15,081 bases of DNA. Source: JAZNQN01 sp045656005 (GTDB lineage Bacteria; Bacillota; Clostridia; UMGS1883; UMGS1540). A program made the position numbers and the translations under genes. The stretch spans positions 1 through 15,081 of the forward strand of contig JAZOQG010000068.1 in assembly GCA_045656005.1 (NCBI GenBank). Reading direction: 5' to 3'. The notes beneath the pieces were generated by a model. The model ran no database searches. It saw only the letters and a list, made by a program, of their open reading frames with translations, and was not told the origin of the DNA. Positions 6,693-14,191 of the stretch are shown one piece after another; positions within the stretch are counted from its first letter, which is position 1, and each line of letters starts with the position of its first letter.

Positions 6693-7559
6693 TTACTTTA
6701 AAAAAGAACGGAGTCTTTCCTCTGTTACATTATAGGTTTTGTTGCAGAAATGACATGTAATTTCTGCTTCGCCCTGCTTTTCTATAATGTCCTCAATTTC
6801 TTTTTTGCCAAGGCTTAATATTGCTTTTTCAATTCTTTCTATTGAGCAGTCGCACTTATAATTTAAACCGCTTTTCTCCATTGTGTATGAATCAAATGAT
6901 GAAAGCGCAAAACCAATTATATCCTCGGCAGTTGCCCCTTCTGATACGAGCTTTGTTATCGGAGGAAGCTGTGAAACCATTTTTTCGAGATTATCTATCT
7001 GCTTTTCGGTAGCTCCGGGCATCACCTGAATTATAAGTCCTCCTGCAGCTTTTACGCTGCCGTCTGTGTTTACCAAAACACCAAGTGCCACAACAGATGG
7101 AATTTGCTCGCTTTGCGCATAGTATTTTGCAATATCATCGCCAATTTCCCCCGTTGCAAGAGAAACCTTTCCGACATAAGGCTCTTTAAGTCCCATGTCC
7201 CTTATTATTCCAAGCATTCCGCGTGTTCCCACAACTCCTCCTACATCAAGTTTGCCATTTTTAGGCGGAACTTCTGCATCGGGGTGCGAAACATAGCCTT
7301 TAACATTAGCTTTAGAGTCGCTCACAGCAATTATTTTACCCGCAGGACCTCCTCCGTCTATAGAAATTGTAATACTATCGTTTTCACCTTTCATAGTGCA
7401 GCCCATAAGTGCTGCCGCCGTAAGTGTTCTTCCGAGTGCCGCAGTAGTAGTTTTTGAAAGACTGTGAGTTTTTTGCGCCGCACTTACCATATCAGTTGTA
7501 ATCGCCGCCATAGCTCTTACTGCACCGTCACCTGTTATCGCTCTTTGTATGTGATCCAT
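6693..7559 (-). CDS. hslO: Hsp33 redox-activated molecular chaperone
   Basis: A 288-residue holdase chaperone of normal length. Members are silent when reduced and zinc-bound, and bind unfolding proteins when oxidative stress forms disulfides. The N-terminal part opens MDHIQRAITGDGAVRAMAAITT, continues with GRTLTAAALMGCTMKG and SISIDGGGPAGKI-type sequence, then GVVGTRGMLGIIRDMGLKEPYVG. The C-terminal zinc centre is complete: Cys236 and Cys238 (CDC), Cys269 and Cys272 (CHFC). An upstream reading frame would add 31 residues, but these come from the hairpin-rich insert and are not Hsp33-like. The ATG at 7559 has GGAG six bases before it, fixing the start. About 190 bases separate it from cvpA, unlike the tight spacing elsewhere in the train. 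Confidence 0.96.
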   Translation of the reverse strand: MDHIQRAITGDGAVRAMAAITTDMVSAAQKTHSLSKTTTAALGRTLTAAALMGCTMKGENDSITISIDGGGPAGKIIAVSDSKANVKGYVSHPDAEVPPKNGKLDVGGVVGTRGMLGIIRDMGLKEPYVGKVSLATGEIGDDIAKYYAQSEQIPSVVALGVLVNTDGSVKAAGGLIIQVMPGATEKQIDNLEKMVSQLPPITKLVSEGATAEDIIGFALSSFDSYTMEKSGLNYKCDCSIERIEKAILSLGKKEIEDIIEKQGEAEITCHFCNKTYNVTEERLRSFLK

Positions 7560-7569
7560 TTTAATCTCC

Positions 7570-7739
7570 ATTCCGCCGCTCCGCGTCGGCAAAAATAGTA
7601 ACCAAATCTTCTCTTTCATGCGGAGCAAAGGAATGAAAGAGATTAATGGCACATGTGCGTTTCGGCTTATGCCGAAAATTTCGCACGTGCATTAAAATCC
7701 GCCGGAGGCTATTAATGCGAAAGTTCCTTTCGCATTAAT
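7570..7739. repeat. Hairpin-rich intergenic element between cvpA and hslO
   Basis: Nearly the whole 187-base gap folds. (1) Perfect 13-bp stem 7711-7723/7727-7739 with a TTC loop (ATTAATGCGAAAG). (2) TTTCGGC 7660-7666 with GCCGAAA 7671-7677, nested in a longer imperfect stem where TTAATG..GCAC..GTGCG pairs with CGCACGTGCATTAA (about 7643-7695). (3) CTCTTTCAT 7611-7619 with ATGAAAGAG 7633-7641. (4) GCCG/CGGC pairing in the GC-rich 7571-7590. The base composition and stacked palindromes are unlike the other gaps. Near-copies of GGAGA-(A)TTAA-ATG lie at both edges: after the cvpA stop and at the hslO start. A small REP- or MITE-like repeat inserted between RBS and gene fits best, but a structured regulatory RNA cannot be excluded. 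Confidence 0.5.
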
Positions 7740-7746
7740 TCTCCTT

Positions 7747-8319
7747 CTATAAAACTAAAAACAAAAGATTATTTTCAAACATTGATTTTAATAAATACGA
7801 AGTCTCAAGTTCCTTCGGCATTTCAAACATTGTAACCGCTCCCCATGCCGCCAAAATTACATAGACGAGTAAAAATGCCGTTACAGTCCCTAAAACAAGT
7901 CCTCCTGTTTTGTTTAAAAAATTAAGGCCGGGCAACTTTAAAACTGAATTTAAAAGTTTTATTATAAATTTTAATAAAATCAGGGAAATGATAAAAACTG
8001 CAATTGAAACTATTATAAATCCCAGTTTTTCCGCAAGCTGATTCGCCATCATTTCGCGGCTTTCCGAAACTATTGAACCAAATATTCCGCCTTCGGGCAA
8101 GGCACCATTTTGAGGAATAAGCTTTTCTGCCTTTTCGAGGAAGGCATCATAATAATCTGTCTTTTTAACTTCTTCAAATATGGGTTTTGAAAAAACCGCA
8201 GAAGAAATATAAGAAATTATAACAGAAAAGAAACTTAAAACTCCTGCAACTAAACCTTTTCTTTTTCCTCTCCACGCAAAAAATCCCAAAAATGCAATAA
8301 GCAAAACATCAAATATCAT
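7747..8319 (-). CDS. cvpA: CvpA family membrane protein
   Basis: A 190-residue integral membrane protein with the CvpA (colicin V production) plan. A first helix at the extreme N-terminus, MIFDVLLIAFLGFFAWRGKRKG, carries the typical R-G-x-x-K-G signature at its end. Further hydrophobic segments lie at about 25-45, 93-120 and 135-160, and the LNKTGGLVLGTVTAFLLVYVILA stretch matches the family's G-G-x-x-G pattern. CvpA proteins are linked to envelope integrity; the biochemical role is not established. AGGAGAAG precedes the ATG and overlaps the stop of the upstream DUF5711 gene (TAGGAG), so the two are translationally close. The C-terminus (MFENNLLFLVL) is short. The symbol is by family only. 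Confidence 0.85.
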   Translation of the reverse strand: MIFDVLLIAFLGFFAWRGKRKGLVAGVLSFFSVIISYISSAVFSKPIFEEVKKTDYYDAFLEKAEKLIPQNGALPEGGIFGSIVSESREMMANQLAEKLGFIIVSIAVFIISLILLKFIIKLLNSVLKLPGLNFLNKTGGLVLGTVTAFLLVYVILAAWGAVTMFEMPKELETSYLLKSMFENNLLFLVL

Positions 8320-8330
8320 TTTTTCTTCTC

Positions 8331-9455
8331 CTATTTTGCATCATAAATATTAACATTGGCTCCGTTTACGAGTAACAGCTTTTTCCCTCCCGAGAAAATA
8401 AGCCCTTCTCTTACCTCATTTCCAAAAGTAAGGTTACCGTAAAGTCTGCCGTTGTCACTTAAAATATATGCTCCGTCAGGGGAATTTACGAGTATTTTGT
8501 TCTCCTCCATGTCAAGGAATGTTATCTCGTCGTCAACCTCGTAAGAACCTTTTTTTCCGCCTGACGCACTATAAGTTTCTATAACCGAACCCCCGTAGTA
8601 TCCTTCCACCGAGGTTTTTGTAAGTGCAAGTGCAATAGTTGTGTCAGTGATGTCATATCTTTGGAGTGTTCGACCTCCAAAATCTATATGAAATGCTTTT
8701 CTTCCGCTCTCGTTGTAAGCATAAAGCCCCACATCTCCGATAGCGTAAATTCTGCTCCCAACACTTTTAAGATTTGCAACAAGATTTTCTTTTCCTACCT
8801 CAAGTTCCGTAGGAGTTTCTTTTCCAAAATTAAAATGAAGTGTTTTAAACATATTGCCGTCAGTGCTTTCAACATCAAAAGCAGAAACTATCATACTGCG
8901 GTTGTTGTTAGCAATAGTCAAAGAAAGCACATGATATTTAGTTGAATGCCATGCAAAAACCTGCTCACCTTTATGGTTCCACACAGTTACCTGTGCTTTG
9001 TATCCACGTTCTTTGGTAGCCGCCGCATAATAACCATTCTCATTCAGGTTAGCAGTAATAATTTTATAAGGCAGTTTCTGTTCTGTAATCTTTTTTGCAC
9101 CCGAAAAAACTGCACAGTTGTTTCCGTTTAAGTCTGCCAAAAGAATATATTTCCCCGATACTGCCATGTAAGGTGTCGTTGAAGGAAAGGCTGCCTTCCA
9201 TTTTATTTCGCCGTTTTTGTCAATGGCTGTTATCCCCTCGTGTCCGCATGCCACAACACTTTCTCCGCTTTTCCCGAAAATATATCCCGAGTCTTCAACA
9301 CTCATTATGGCACTTTTGTTTAAATTTAAGTTTTTCGTATAAGCGCTGTGAACAATGTTTATATATAAAAGAACTGCACATGCCACAATTAAAACCGCTA
9401 AAACCACATATATTCTTTTGTCTTTTTTAGGTTTAAATTCTACTATGTCACCCAT
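8331..9455 (-). CDS. DUF5711-like membrane-anchored beta-propeller protein
   Basis: A 374-residue protein. A short basic cytoplasmic tail (FKPKKDKR) leads into one membrane segment (about 15-34, YVVLAVLIVACAVLLYINIV), so the rest faces outward. The exterior part has repeated short beta-blade patterns: VVACGHEGITAIDKNGEIKWKAAF, GKYILLADLNGNNCAVFS, AQVTVWNHKGEQVFAWH, GGSVIETYSASGGKKGSYEV, ILVNSPDGAYILSDNGRLYG. They resemble PQQ/WD-like propeller blades and the clostridial DUF5711 family, as far as I can judge by eye. Its ATG shares a base with the truA stop (TAATG) and cvpA follows 11 bases after its stop, an arrangement I associate with clostridia. A partnership with CvpA at the membrane is an inference; no function is known. 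Confidence 0.8.
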   Translation of the reverse strand: MGDIVEFKPKKDKRIYVVLAVLIVACAVLLYINIVHSAYTKNLNLNKSAIMSVEDSGYIFGKSGESVVACGHEGITAIDKNGEIKWKAAFPSTTPYMAVSGKYILLADLNGNNCAVFSGAKKITEQKLPYKIITANLNENGYYAAATKERGYKAQVTVWNHKGEQVFAWHSTKYHVLSLTIANNNRSMIVSAFDVESTDGNMFKTLHFNFGKETPTELEVGKENLVANLKSVGSRIYAIGDVGLYAYNESGRKAFHIDFGGRTLQRYDITDTTIALALTKTSVEGYYGGSVIETYSASGGKKGSYEVDDEITFLDMEENKILVNSPDGAYILSDNGRLYGNLTFGNEVREGLIFSGGKKLLLVNGANVNIYDAK

Positions 9456-10195
9456 TAATATATAACCTCTTTCATCATAAGTCCTTCGGGCGGTGCGGTA
9501 ACCCCTGCCCGTACCCTGTCTCCCGAAAGTATAATTTCAGAAACGTCATCAGGATGTATCTTTCCGCATCCGACATAAACCAAAGTTCCAACAATTATTC
9601 TTACCATGTTGTATAAAAATCCGTCAGCGCAAACTTCTATATCAATAACAGAATTATTCTCTGAAACATTCAGCGAAAAAACAGTTCTCACGGTACTCGA
9701 AACAGGAGAGCCTGCCGCCATAAATGCCGCAAAATCGTGCTTCCCAACAATTTTTTCTGCCGCTATTTTCATTTTTTCTATATCAAGTTTCGAAGGATAA
9801 AACCAACTGTATCTTGATAAAAACACATCGGAAAAAGGTCTGTTTACTATTTTGTATGCGTATGTCTTTCTTTTTGCAGAGTATCTCGCATGGAAATCTT
9901 TCCCCATGTCCTCTGCTCCGAAAACTCTTATGTCCTCAGGAAGTTTTGCGTTAAGTGCAAAAGGCAGTTTTTCACAACTAATTGAAGAAGATGTGAAAAA
10001 ATTTGCAACGTAAGCCGCTGCATGCACTCCTGCATCAGTTCTTCCGCAACCTGTAACAGTAGATTTTTCTCCCGTTATCTCAAATATTGCATTTTCCAGA
10101 CACTCCTGTATAGTAATACCGTTTTTCTGCCTTTGAAAACCGTGATAGGCGATACCGTCATACATAAGAGTGAGCTTTATATTGCGTTTTTCCAA
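9455..10195 (-). CDS. truA: tRNA pseudouridine(38-40) synthase TruA
   Basis: A 246-residue enzyme that isomerises uridines 38-40 in the anticodon arm of many tRNAs. The N-terminal strand IKLTLMYDGIAYHGFQRQ, the catalytic motif GCGRTDAGVHA (49-59) with Asp54, the LPFALNAKLPEDIRV segment, FHARYSAKRKTYAYKI, and the C-terminal DGFLYNMVRIIVGTLVYVG are all diagnostic. The start is TTG, since the reading frame upstream holds no ATG or GTG. It lies four bases after the ecfT stop and must rely largely on translational coupling, as only a weak GGATGGTG precedes it. ecfA1-ecfA2-ecfT-truA is a common Firmicute order, usually followed by rplM-rpsI; here DUF5711 and cvpA follow instead. Confidence 0.97.
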   Translation of the reverse strand: MEKRNIKLTLMYDGIAYHGFQRQKNGITIQECLENAIFEITGEKSTVTGCGRTDAGVHAAAYVANFFTSSSISCEKLPFALNAKLPEDIRVFGAEDMGKDFHARYSAKRKTYAYKIVNRPFSDVFLSRYSWFYPSKLDIEKMKIAAEKIVGKHDFAAFMAAGSPVSSTVRTVFSLNVSENNSVIDIEVCADGFLYNMVRIIVGTLVYVGCGKIHPDDVSEIILSGDRVRAGVTAPPEGLMMKEVIY

Positions 10196-10199
10196 ATCG

Positions 10200-11012
10200 T
10201 TACACCATCCGGATATTAATTTGATTTATTAAAATTATTAAAAGCAAAAATAGAGGCATCATAAAAAGTGCTATATAGTCTGCTTTTATCATTTTAAGCT
10301 GTTTAAGTCTTGTTCTTCCCTCACCGCCGTGATATCCCCTGCATTCCATAGCAGTTGCAAGCTCGTCCGCACGGCGGAATGCGCTTATAAAAAGCGGAAT
10401 TAAAAGCGGCGTCATAGCTTTTGCCCTTTTTATAAGATTTCCGCTTTCAAAATCTGCTCCGCGGGCTGATTGTGCTTTTATTATTTTGTCCGTTTCTTCC
10501 ATTATTGTAGGAATGAAACGAAGTGCAATAGTCATCATCATTGCAATAGCATGTGCAGGCACACCTATTTTTGCAAGAGGAGAAAGAAGCCTTTCAATTC
10601 CGTCTGTCAGAGAAATTGGTGACGTTGTAAATGTCAGAATTGATGTTCCCATAACCAAAAGCACAAGCCTCAGTGCCATCAAAGCGGCATATATTAACCC
10701 TTCCTTTGTAACCTTCAAGAAACCAATTTTAAAAAGTACTGTCTCCCCCGTCATAAAAATGTTTATAAGGGAAGTAAAAATCAGCAAAAATATTATGGGT
10801 TTAAGTCCCTTTAGTATAAAACGAAATTTTATTTTAGTCAGGCAGATAATAACAGCAGTTACTCCTGCATACAAAAGAAAACCCACAGCATTTTTTACAA
10901 AAAAGAGCAAAATAATATAAAAAAGTGTCCAGAGGATTTTAACCCTCGGGTCAAGCCTGTGTATCACAGAACTACCCGGGTAAAACTGACCCAAAGTGAT
11001 GTCCTTAATCAT
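10200..11012 (-). CDS. ecfT: Energy-coupling factor transporter transmembrane protein EcfT
   Basis: A 270-residue integral membrane scaffold of the ECF vitamin/metal importers; it links the two ATPases to exchangeable substrate-binding S proteins. The opening MIKDITLGQFYPGSSVIHRLDPRVKI is the standard EcfT N-terminus. Hydrophobic segments occur near 27-40, 44-58, 70-88, 108-125, 153-170 and 245-265. The two coupling-helix motifs that dock into the ATPases are present as QSARGAD (ARG at 183-185) and MECRGYHGG (CRG at 224-226, a Cys for the usual Ala). The ATG at 11012 has GGAGGTG at ideal distance and overlaps the end of ecfA2 by eight bases, so an upstream in-frame start at 11027 is rejected. 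Confidence 0.95.
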   Translation of the reverse strand: MIKDITLGQFYPGSSVIHRLDPRVKILWTLFYIILLFFVKNAVGFLLYAGVTAVIICLTKIKFRFILKGLKPIIFLLIFTSLINIFMTGETVLFKIGFLKVTKEGLIYAALMALRLVLLVMGTSILTFTTSPISLTDGIERLLSPLAKIGVPAHAIAMMMTIALRFIPTIMEETDKIIKAQSARGADFESGNLIKRAKAMTPLLIPLFISAFRRADELATAMECRGYHGGEGRTRLKQLKMIKADYIALFMMPLFLLLIILINQINIRMV

Positions 11013-11862
11013 TTGCGCCACCTCCAAGCAAGGAAATTATGGCTTTTTCCGCATCATCAACAGTTAAAATATTATCGGGCAGTTTTATCCCTTTTTCTCT
11101 TAATGAGCTGATAATCTTACTGATTTGAGGTATGGAAAGCCCCATTTGGGAAAGTTTTTCGCTTGCTGCAAAAACCTCTCCCGTAGAAGCACACATTTCA
11201 ATCTGTCCGCCGTTTATCACGATAACTTTTTCGCAAACCTTCGCAACATCTTCCATACTGTGAGATACCAGAATAACTGTTATCCCCTTTTCTTTGTGGA
11301 GTTTTGAAATTTCACCGAATATATCGTCGCGACCTCCGGGGTCAAGTCCCGCAGTAGGCTCGTCAAGTATTAAAACCTCAGGCTCCATTGATAAAATTCC
11401 CGCTATTGCAACCCTTCTCTTTTGTCCGCCAGAAAGCTCAAATGGTGATTTTTTGTATGTCTTTTCTCCTATTCCAACTGCATCAAGTGCACTTATAACC
11501 CTTTTTTTGACTTCTTCTTCACAAAGGCCCATATTACGAGGACCGAATGCCACATCGTCAAAAACAGTTTCCTCAAAAAGCTGATATTCAGGGTACTGAA
11601 AAACAAGACCCGTTTTTCCTACAATATCTTTTGTTTTTATTTTTTTGTCTGCAATATTCACTCCGTCAATCCATATTTCACCGCTCGTAGGCTTTAAAAG
11701 TCCGCTTATAAGCTGAACAAGGGTTGTCTTCCCGGAACCCGTGTGACCTATCAAACCGTAAAATCCGCCTTTTTCAATTTTCAGCGAAATATCCCTGACC
11801 GCCACCGTTTCAAAAGGTCCGTTCTCGGAATATATGCAGCTTACATTCTTAAGTTCAATCAT
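11005..11862 (-). CDS. ecfA2: Energy-coupling factor ATPase EcfA2
   Basis: A 285-residue ABC ATPase, the second of the heterodimer that powers the ECF transporter. Walker A GHTGSGKT (39-46), Q-loop region VFQYPEYQLFEETV, the ECF-typical DVAFGPRNMG, signature LSGGQKRR (143-150), Walker B LILDEPTAGLDP (164-175) and the switch His201 (LVSHSMEDV) are all intact. The extended PEYQLFEETVFDDVAFGP and the position after ecfA1 mark it as A2. Start ATG with an AGGAAGTAG formed by the tail of ecfA1, whose stop is seven bases upstream. Coding ends inside ecfT, implying coupled translation that keeps the subunits in balance. Confidence 0.95.
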   Translation of the reverse strand: MIELKNVSCIYSENGPFETVAVRDISLKIEKGGFYGLIGHTGSGKTTLVQLISGLLKPTSGEIWIDGVNIADKKIKTKDIVGKTGLVFQYPEYQLFEETVFDDVAFGPRNMGLCEEEVKKRVISALDAVGIGEKTYKKSPFELSGGQKRRVAIAGILSMEPEVLILDEPTAGLDPGGRDDIFGEISKLHKEKGITVILVSHSMEDVAKVCEKVIVINGGQIEMCASTGEVFAASEKLSQMGLSIPQISKIISSLREKGIKLPDNILTVDDAEKAIISLLGGGAND

Positions 11863-11869
11863 TTTTTCG

Positions 11870-12706
11870 CTACTTCCTCATAAAAAGCTTTGCTATTTCT
11901 TCTACGCAATCATCAGCAGTTATAATCTTTTCGTTAACATCATACCCTGCCCTTTTAAGTCTCCACAAAAGCTCTGTGCTCTGCGGCACATCAAGACGCA
12001 TAGAAACCATCTCGTCACGCCTTGAAAAAACATTTTCAGGTGTGTCGTCCATTTTTATCATGCCGTCATCCATCACAATAACTCTGTCAGCCAGTGCCGC
12101 CTCGTCCATATAATGAGTTATAAGCACTATCGTAATCCCCATCTCACGGGAAAGCTTTTTAATTGTTTCCATAATTTCTTTTCTTCCAGAAGGGTCAAGC
12201 ATTGCAGTAGGCTCATCTAAAACTATGCAGGAAGGTCTCATTGCAATAATTCCTGCAATGGCAACTCTCTGCTTTTGCCCACCCGAGAGATTGTGAGGTG
12301 CGGAAAGAGCATATTTTGACATGCCCACGACCTTTAGCGCCATGTCAACTCTTTCTCTTATTTCTTCCGGTGCAATTCCCATGTTTTCGGGACCGAATGC
12401 AACATCCTCTTCAACCACAGTAGCAACTATCTGGTTGTCAGGATTTTGAAAAACCATACCGACAGTTTTTCTTATTTTTTCCAAAAGCCTCTCGTCCGAG
12501 GTGTCCATACCTCCTGCAAAAGCTTTTCCACCGCTTGGTAGAAGTATTGCATTAAAATGCTTTGCGATTGTACTTTTACCCGAGCCGTTATGTCCTAATA
12601 TTGCCACAAATTCGCCTTTTTTAATGTCAAGATTTACACCTTTTAACGCAACCTTGCTTTCTTCTTCAGTTTTATATTCAAAATAAAGCTCTCTTGTTTT
12701 AAGCAT
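11870..12706 (-). CDS. ecfA1: Energy-coupling factor ATPase EcfA1
   Basis: A 278-residue ABC ATPase. Walker A GHNGSGKST (38-46), Q-loop VFQNPDNQIVATVVEEDVAFGPENMG, signature LSGGQKQRVAIAG (140 onward), Walker B IVLDEPTAMLDP, and His198 (LITHYMDEA) are complete. The NPDNQIVATVVEEDVAFGPENMG stretch is characteristic of EcfA1 rather than EcfA2. I start at ATG 12706, with AAAGGA six bases before it; the longer in-frame extension (MLWDELIF...) would overlap the upstream methyltransferase and lacks family resemblance. No S component is encoded in the window, which is usual for a group II, shared ECF module serving several vitamin importers. Confidence 0.95.
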   Translation of the reverse strand: MLKTRELYFEYKTEEESKVALKGVNLDIKKGEFVAILGHNGSGKSTIAKHFNAILLPSGGKAFAGGMDTSDERLLEKIRKTVGMVFQNPDNQIVATVVEEDVAFGPENMGIAPEEIRERVDMALKVVGMSKYALSAPHNLSGGQKQRVAIAGIIAMRPSCIVLDEPTAMLDPSGRKEIMETIKKLSREMGITIVLITHYMDEAALADRVIVMDDGMIKMDDTPENVFSRRDEMVSMRLDVPQSTELLWRLKRAGYDVNEKIITADDCVEEIAKLFMRK

Positions 12707-12719
12707 AAGAGTTCCTTTC

Positions 12720-13559
12720 CTAAAAATAAGCTCGTCCCACAGCACCGCACGGCAGATATAGTCCCGATGCAGTAATCGGCAACCCTATTTCATCAGACTC
12801 CGCCTTGCAACCAACACCCAGAGAAATTATGTTCTTTATAACCTGAGGGGCAAGACCTGTTGTGTATGAATTAACAATAAAAAACAAAGGATTGTCCGAT
12901 AAAACTTTAGCCGCAAGAGATACAAAATCAAAAATTTTATCTTCCATTTTCCAAAGCTCACCGCCGGGACCTCTTCCGTAAGAAGGCGGGTCCATAATAA
13001 TTCCGTCGTATCTGTTTCCGCGCTTAATTTCACGCATAATAAACTTTTCGCAGTCATCAACTATAAATCTTACATATCTGTCTCCAAGACCCGATAAATT
13101 AAGATTTTCCTTTGCCCAGCTTACCATTCCTTTAGAGGCGTCAACATGCACAACATCTGCGCCGCCATAAGCCGCCGCCAAAGTAGCACCGCCCGTATAG
13201 GCAAAAAGATTAAGTACCTTCGGCTTTTCTCTCCCTGAAGTCTTTTCTATAATATAGTCCCAGTTTACTGCCTGCTCAGGAAAAAGTCCCGTATGCTTAA
13301 ATCCTGTTGGACGCACATAAAATTTTAGTTCTTTGTAAGATATGGTCCACCTTTCGGGAAGATTTTTAAAAAACTCCCAGTTGCCACCGCCGTTTTTACT
13401 GCGGTGATAGTGCCCATCAACATTTTTCCACTTTTTGTCACTTTTCCATATTACCTGCGGGTCAGGTCTTCTGAGTATTACATCGCCCCATCTTTCCAGC
13501 TTTTCGCCCAAAGATGTATCTATAACTTCATAATCTTTCCAGTCATTTGAAACGTACAT
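12720..13559 (-). CDS. Class I SAM-dependent methyltransferase, RlmI-like (COG1092 type)
   Basis: A 279-residue Rossmann-fold methyltransferase related to the 23S rRNA cytosine-C5 enzymes of the RlmI family, but without their N-terminal PUA domain. An N-terminal segment rich in aromatic and basic residues (WKNVDGHYHRSKNGGGNWEFF, RPTGFKHTGLFPEQAVNWDYI) precedes the catalytic domain. SAM-binding motif I is LNLFAYTGGATL (116-127), motif II VHVDASKGMV (138-147), the acidic VDDCEKF follows, then the catalytic DPPSYGRGPGG (190-200) and FIVNSYTTGL (227-236). The target is probably rRNA but is not shown by sequence. AAAGGG sits before the ATG. It lies 14 bases after the lipoprotein stop and 13 bases before ecfA1, so it belongs to the same operon. 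Confidence 0.87.
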   Translation of the reverse strand: MYVSNDWKDYEVIDTSLGEKLERWGDVILRRPDPQVIWKSDKKWKNVDGHYHRSKNGGGNWEFFKNLPERWTISYKELKFYVRPTGFKHTGLFPEQAVNWDYIIEKTSGREKPKVLNLFAYTGGATLAAAYGGADVVHVDASKGMVSWAKENLNLSGLGDRYVRFIVDDCEKFIMREIKRGNRYDGIIMDPPSYGRGPGGELWKMEDKIFDFVSLAAKVLSDNPLFFIVNSYTTGLAPQVIKNIISLGVGCKAESDEIGLPITASGLYLPCGAVGRAYF

Positions 13560-13573
13560 TTGTTTTGCCCTTT

Positions 13574-13996
13574 CTATTCAGTAGTAAAAAGCGGTCCTTC
13601 ATCGCTTGAAATAAGAAGATTTATTTTCTTAATAGTCGGTGCAGGAACATTGAGCCATGTGTAAAACTGCCCGTCTTCTCTTAAAACCTTTAAATCGTAA
13701 TATTGCGCATTCTCCGCAGGCATAAAATGAATTGCCATGCTGTCGCCGTCTTTTATTATTCTCTCTTTTAAAAGGTCCTCTCCATATCCATCTGTTTCCG
13801 CCACCGCAATATATGCCTCGTATATATCTCCGCCGCTTTCATTTTTTATTTCAAAGGAAATGCTTCCCTCGGGTATTGCCTCCGCCTCACTTTTAGGAAC
13901 TATTGAAGGGGTAGGTGCCCCCTCACCACCATCACCGCTGCAACCGCAAAGAGTAAGTACAAAAACCATTATAATCGCAAAAACAATTTTTTTCAT
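13574..13996 (-). CDS. Small secreted lipoprotein of unknown function
   Basis: A 140-residue protein from the ATG at 13996, which has AAGGAATTGA at good distance; a frame extension upstream starts before a plausible RBS and is rejected. KKIVFAIIMVFVLTLCGC is a lipoprotein signal with the lipidated Cys19 (lipobox LCGC). A low-complexity linker (about 20-45, Gly/Pro/Ser/Glu rich) leads to a beta-rich domain: SFEIKNESGGDIYEAYIAVAE, YGEDLLKER, IIKDGDSMAIHF, YYDLKVLREDGQFYTW. This resembles a recurrent secreted domain with an N-x-TG-x-x-IY-x-x-Y and WG-x-LL pattern, of unknown role, although here some of those residues are replaced. It is first in the long - strand gene train, directly behind the promoter. 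Its link to the ECF module is positional only. Confidence 0.8.
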   Translation of the reverse strand: MKKIVFAIIMVFVLTLCGCSGDGGEGAPTPSIVPKSEAEAIPEGSISFEIKNESGGDIYEAYIAVAETDGYGEDLLKERIIKDGDSMAIHFMPAENAQYYDLKVLREDGQFYTWLNVPAPTIKKINLLISSDEGPLFTTE

Positions 13997-14047
13997 AAAA
14001 ATCAATTCCTTTTTAATATTTTTTGCACAAAACATTATTTGGAATTA

Positions 14048-14076
14048 ATTTTATCATATTTTTACGCATTTATCAA
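14048..14076 (-). promoter_or_regulatory. Sigma-A promoter of the lipoprotein-ecf-truA operon
   Basis: On the - strand, TTGATA (14076-14071), a 17-base spacer and TAAAAT (14053-14048) with a TGn extension just upstream. Transcription should start near 14041, about 45 bases before the lipoprotein ATG. No other convincing promoter is seen until hslO, so this may drive the whole run down to cvpA. Confidence 0.75.
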
Positions 14077-14146
14077 GGTTTTGTTTTATAAATCTGCAAT
14101 AAATACGTTTGAATTATTATATTTGTGTTAAAAATAAATATAAATG

Positions 14147-14175
14147 TTGATATTATTTTGTTTTTATGTTAAACT
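14147..14175 (+). promoter_or_regulatory. Promoter of ssrA
   Basis: TTGATA (14147-14152), a 17-base spacer, and TAAACT (14170-14175) preceded by TGT (extended -10). The predicted start near 14182 leaves a leader of about ten bases for RNase P to remove from the tmRNA 5' end. It is divergent from the lipoprotein operon promoter about 70 bp away. Confidence 0.7.
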
Positions 14176-14191
14176 ATGTAGTGTAACACAT

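Noticed and set aside
7560..7652. 31-residue N-terminal extension of Hsp33
   Set aside because: It is made from the hairpin-rich element, is not Hsp33-like, and a proper GGAG with the conserved MDHIQRA start lies downstream.
10486..10920. 144-codon + strand frame opposite ecfT
   Set aside because: Antisense shadow of a membrane-protein gene; its Ile/Val/Ser-rich translation follows from that, and no ribosome binding site is seen.
12707..12745. Longer EcfA1 starting MLWDELIF
   Set aside because: It overlaps the upstream methyltransferase and is not family-like; the ATG at 12706 has its own ribosome binding site.
13997..14035. Longer lipoprotein starting MFCAKN
   Set aside because: It would put hydrophilic residues before the lipoprotein signal and start almost at the predicted transcription start; the ATG at 13996 has AAGGAATTGA.
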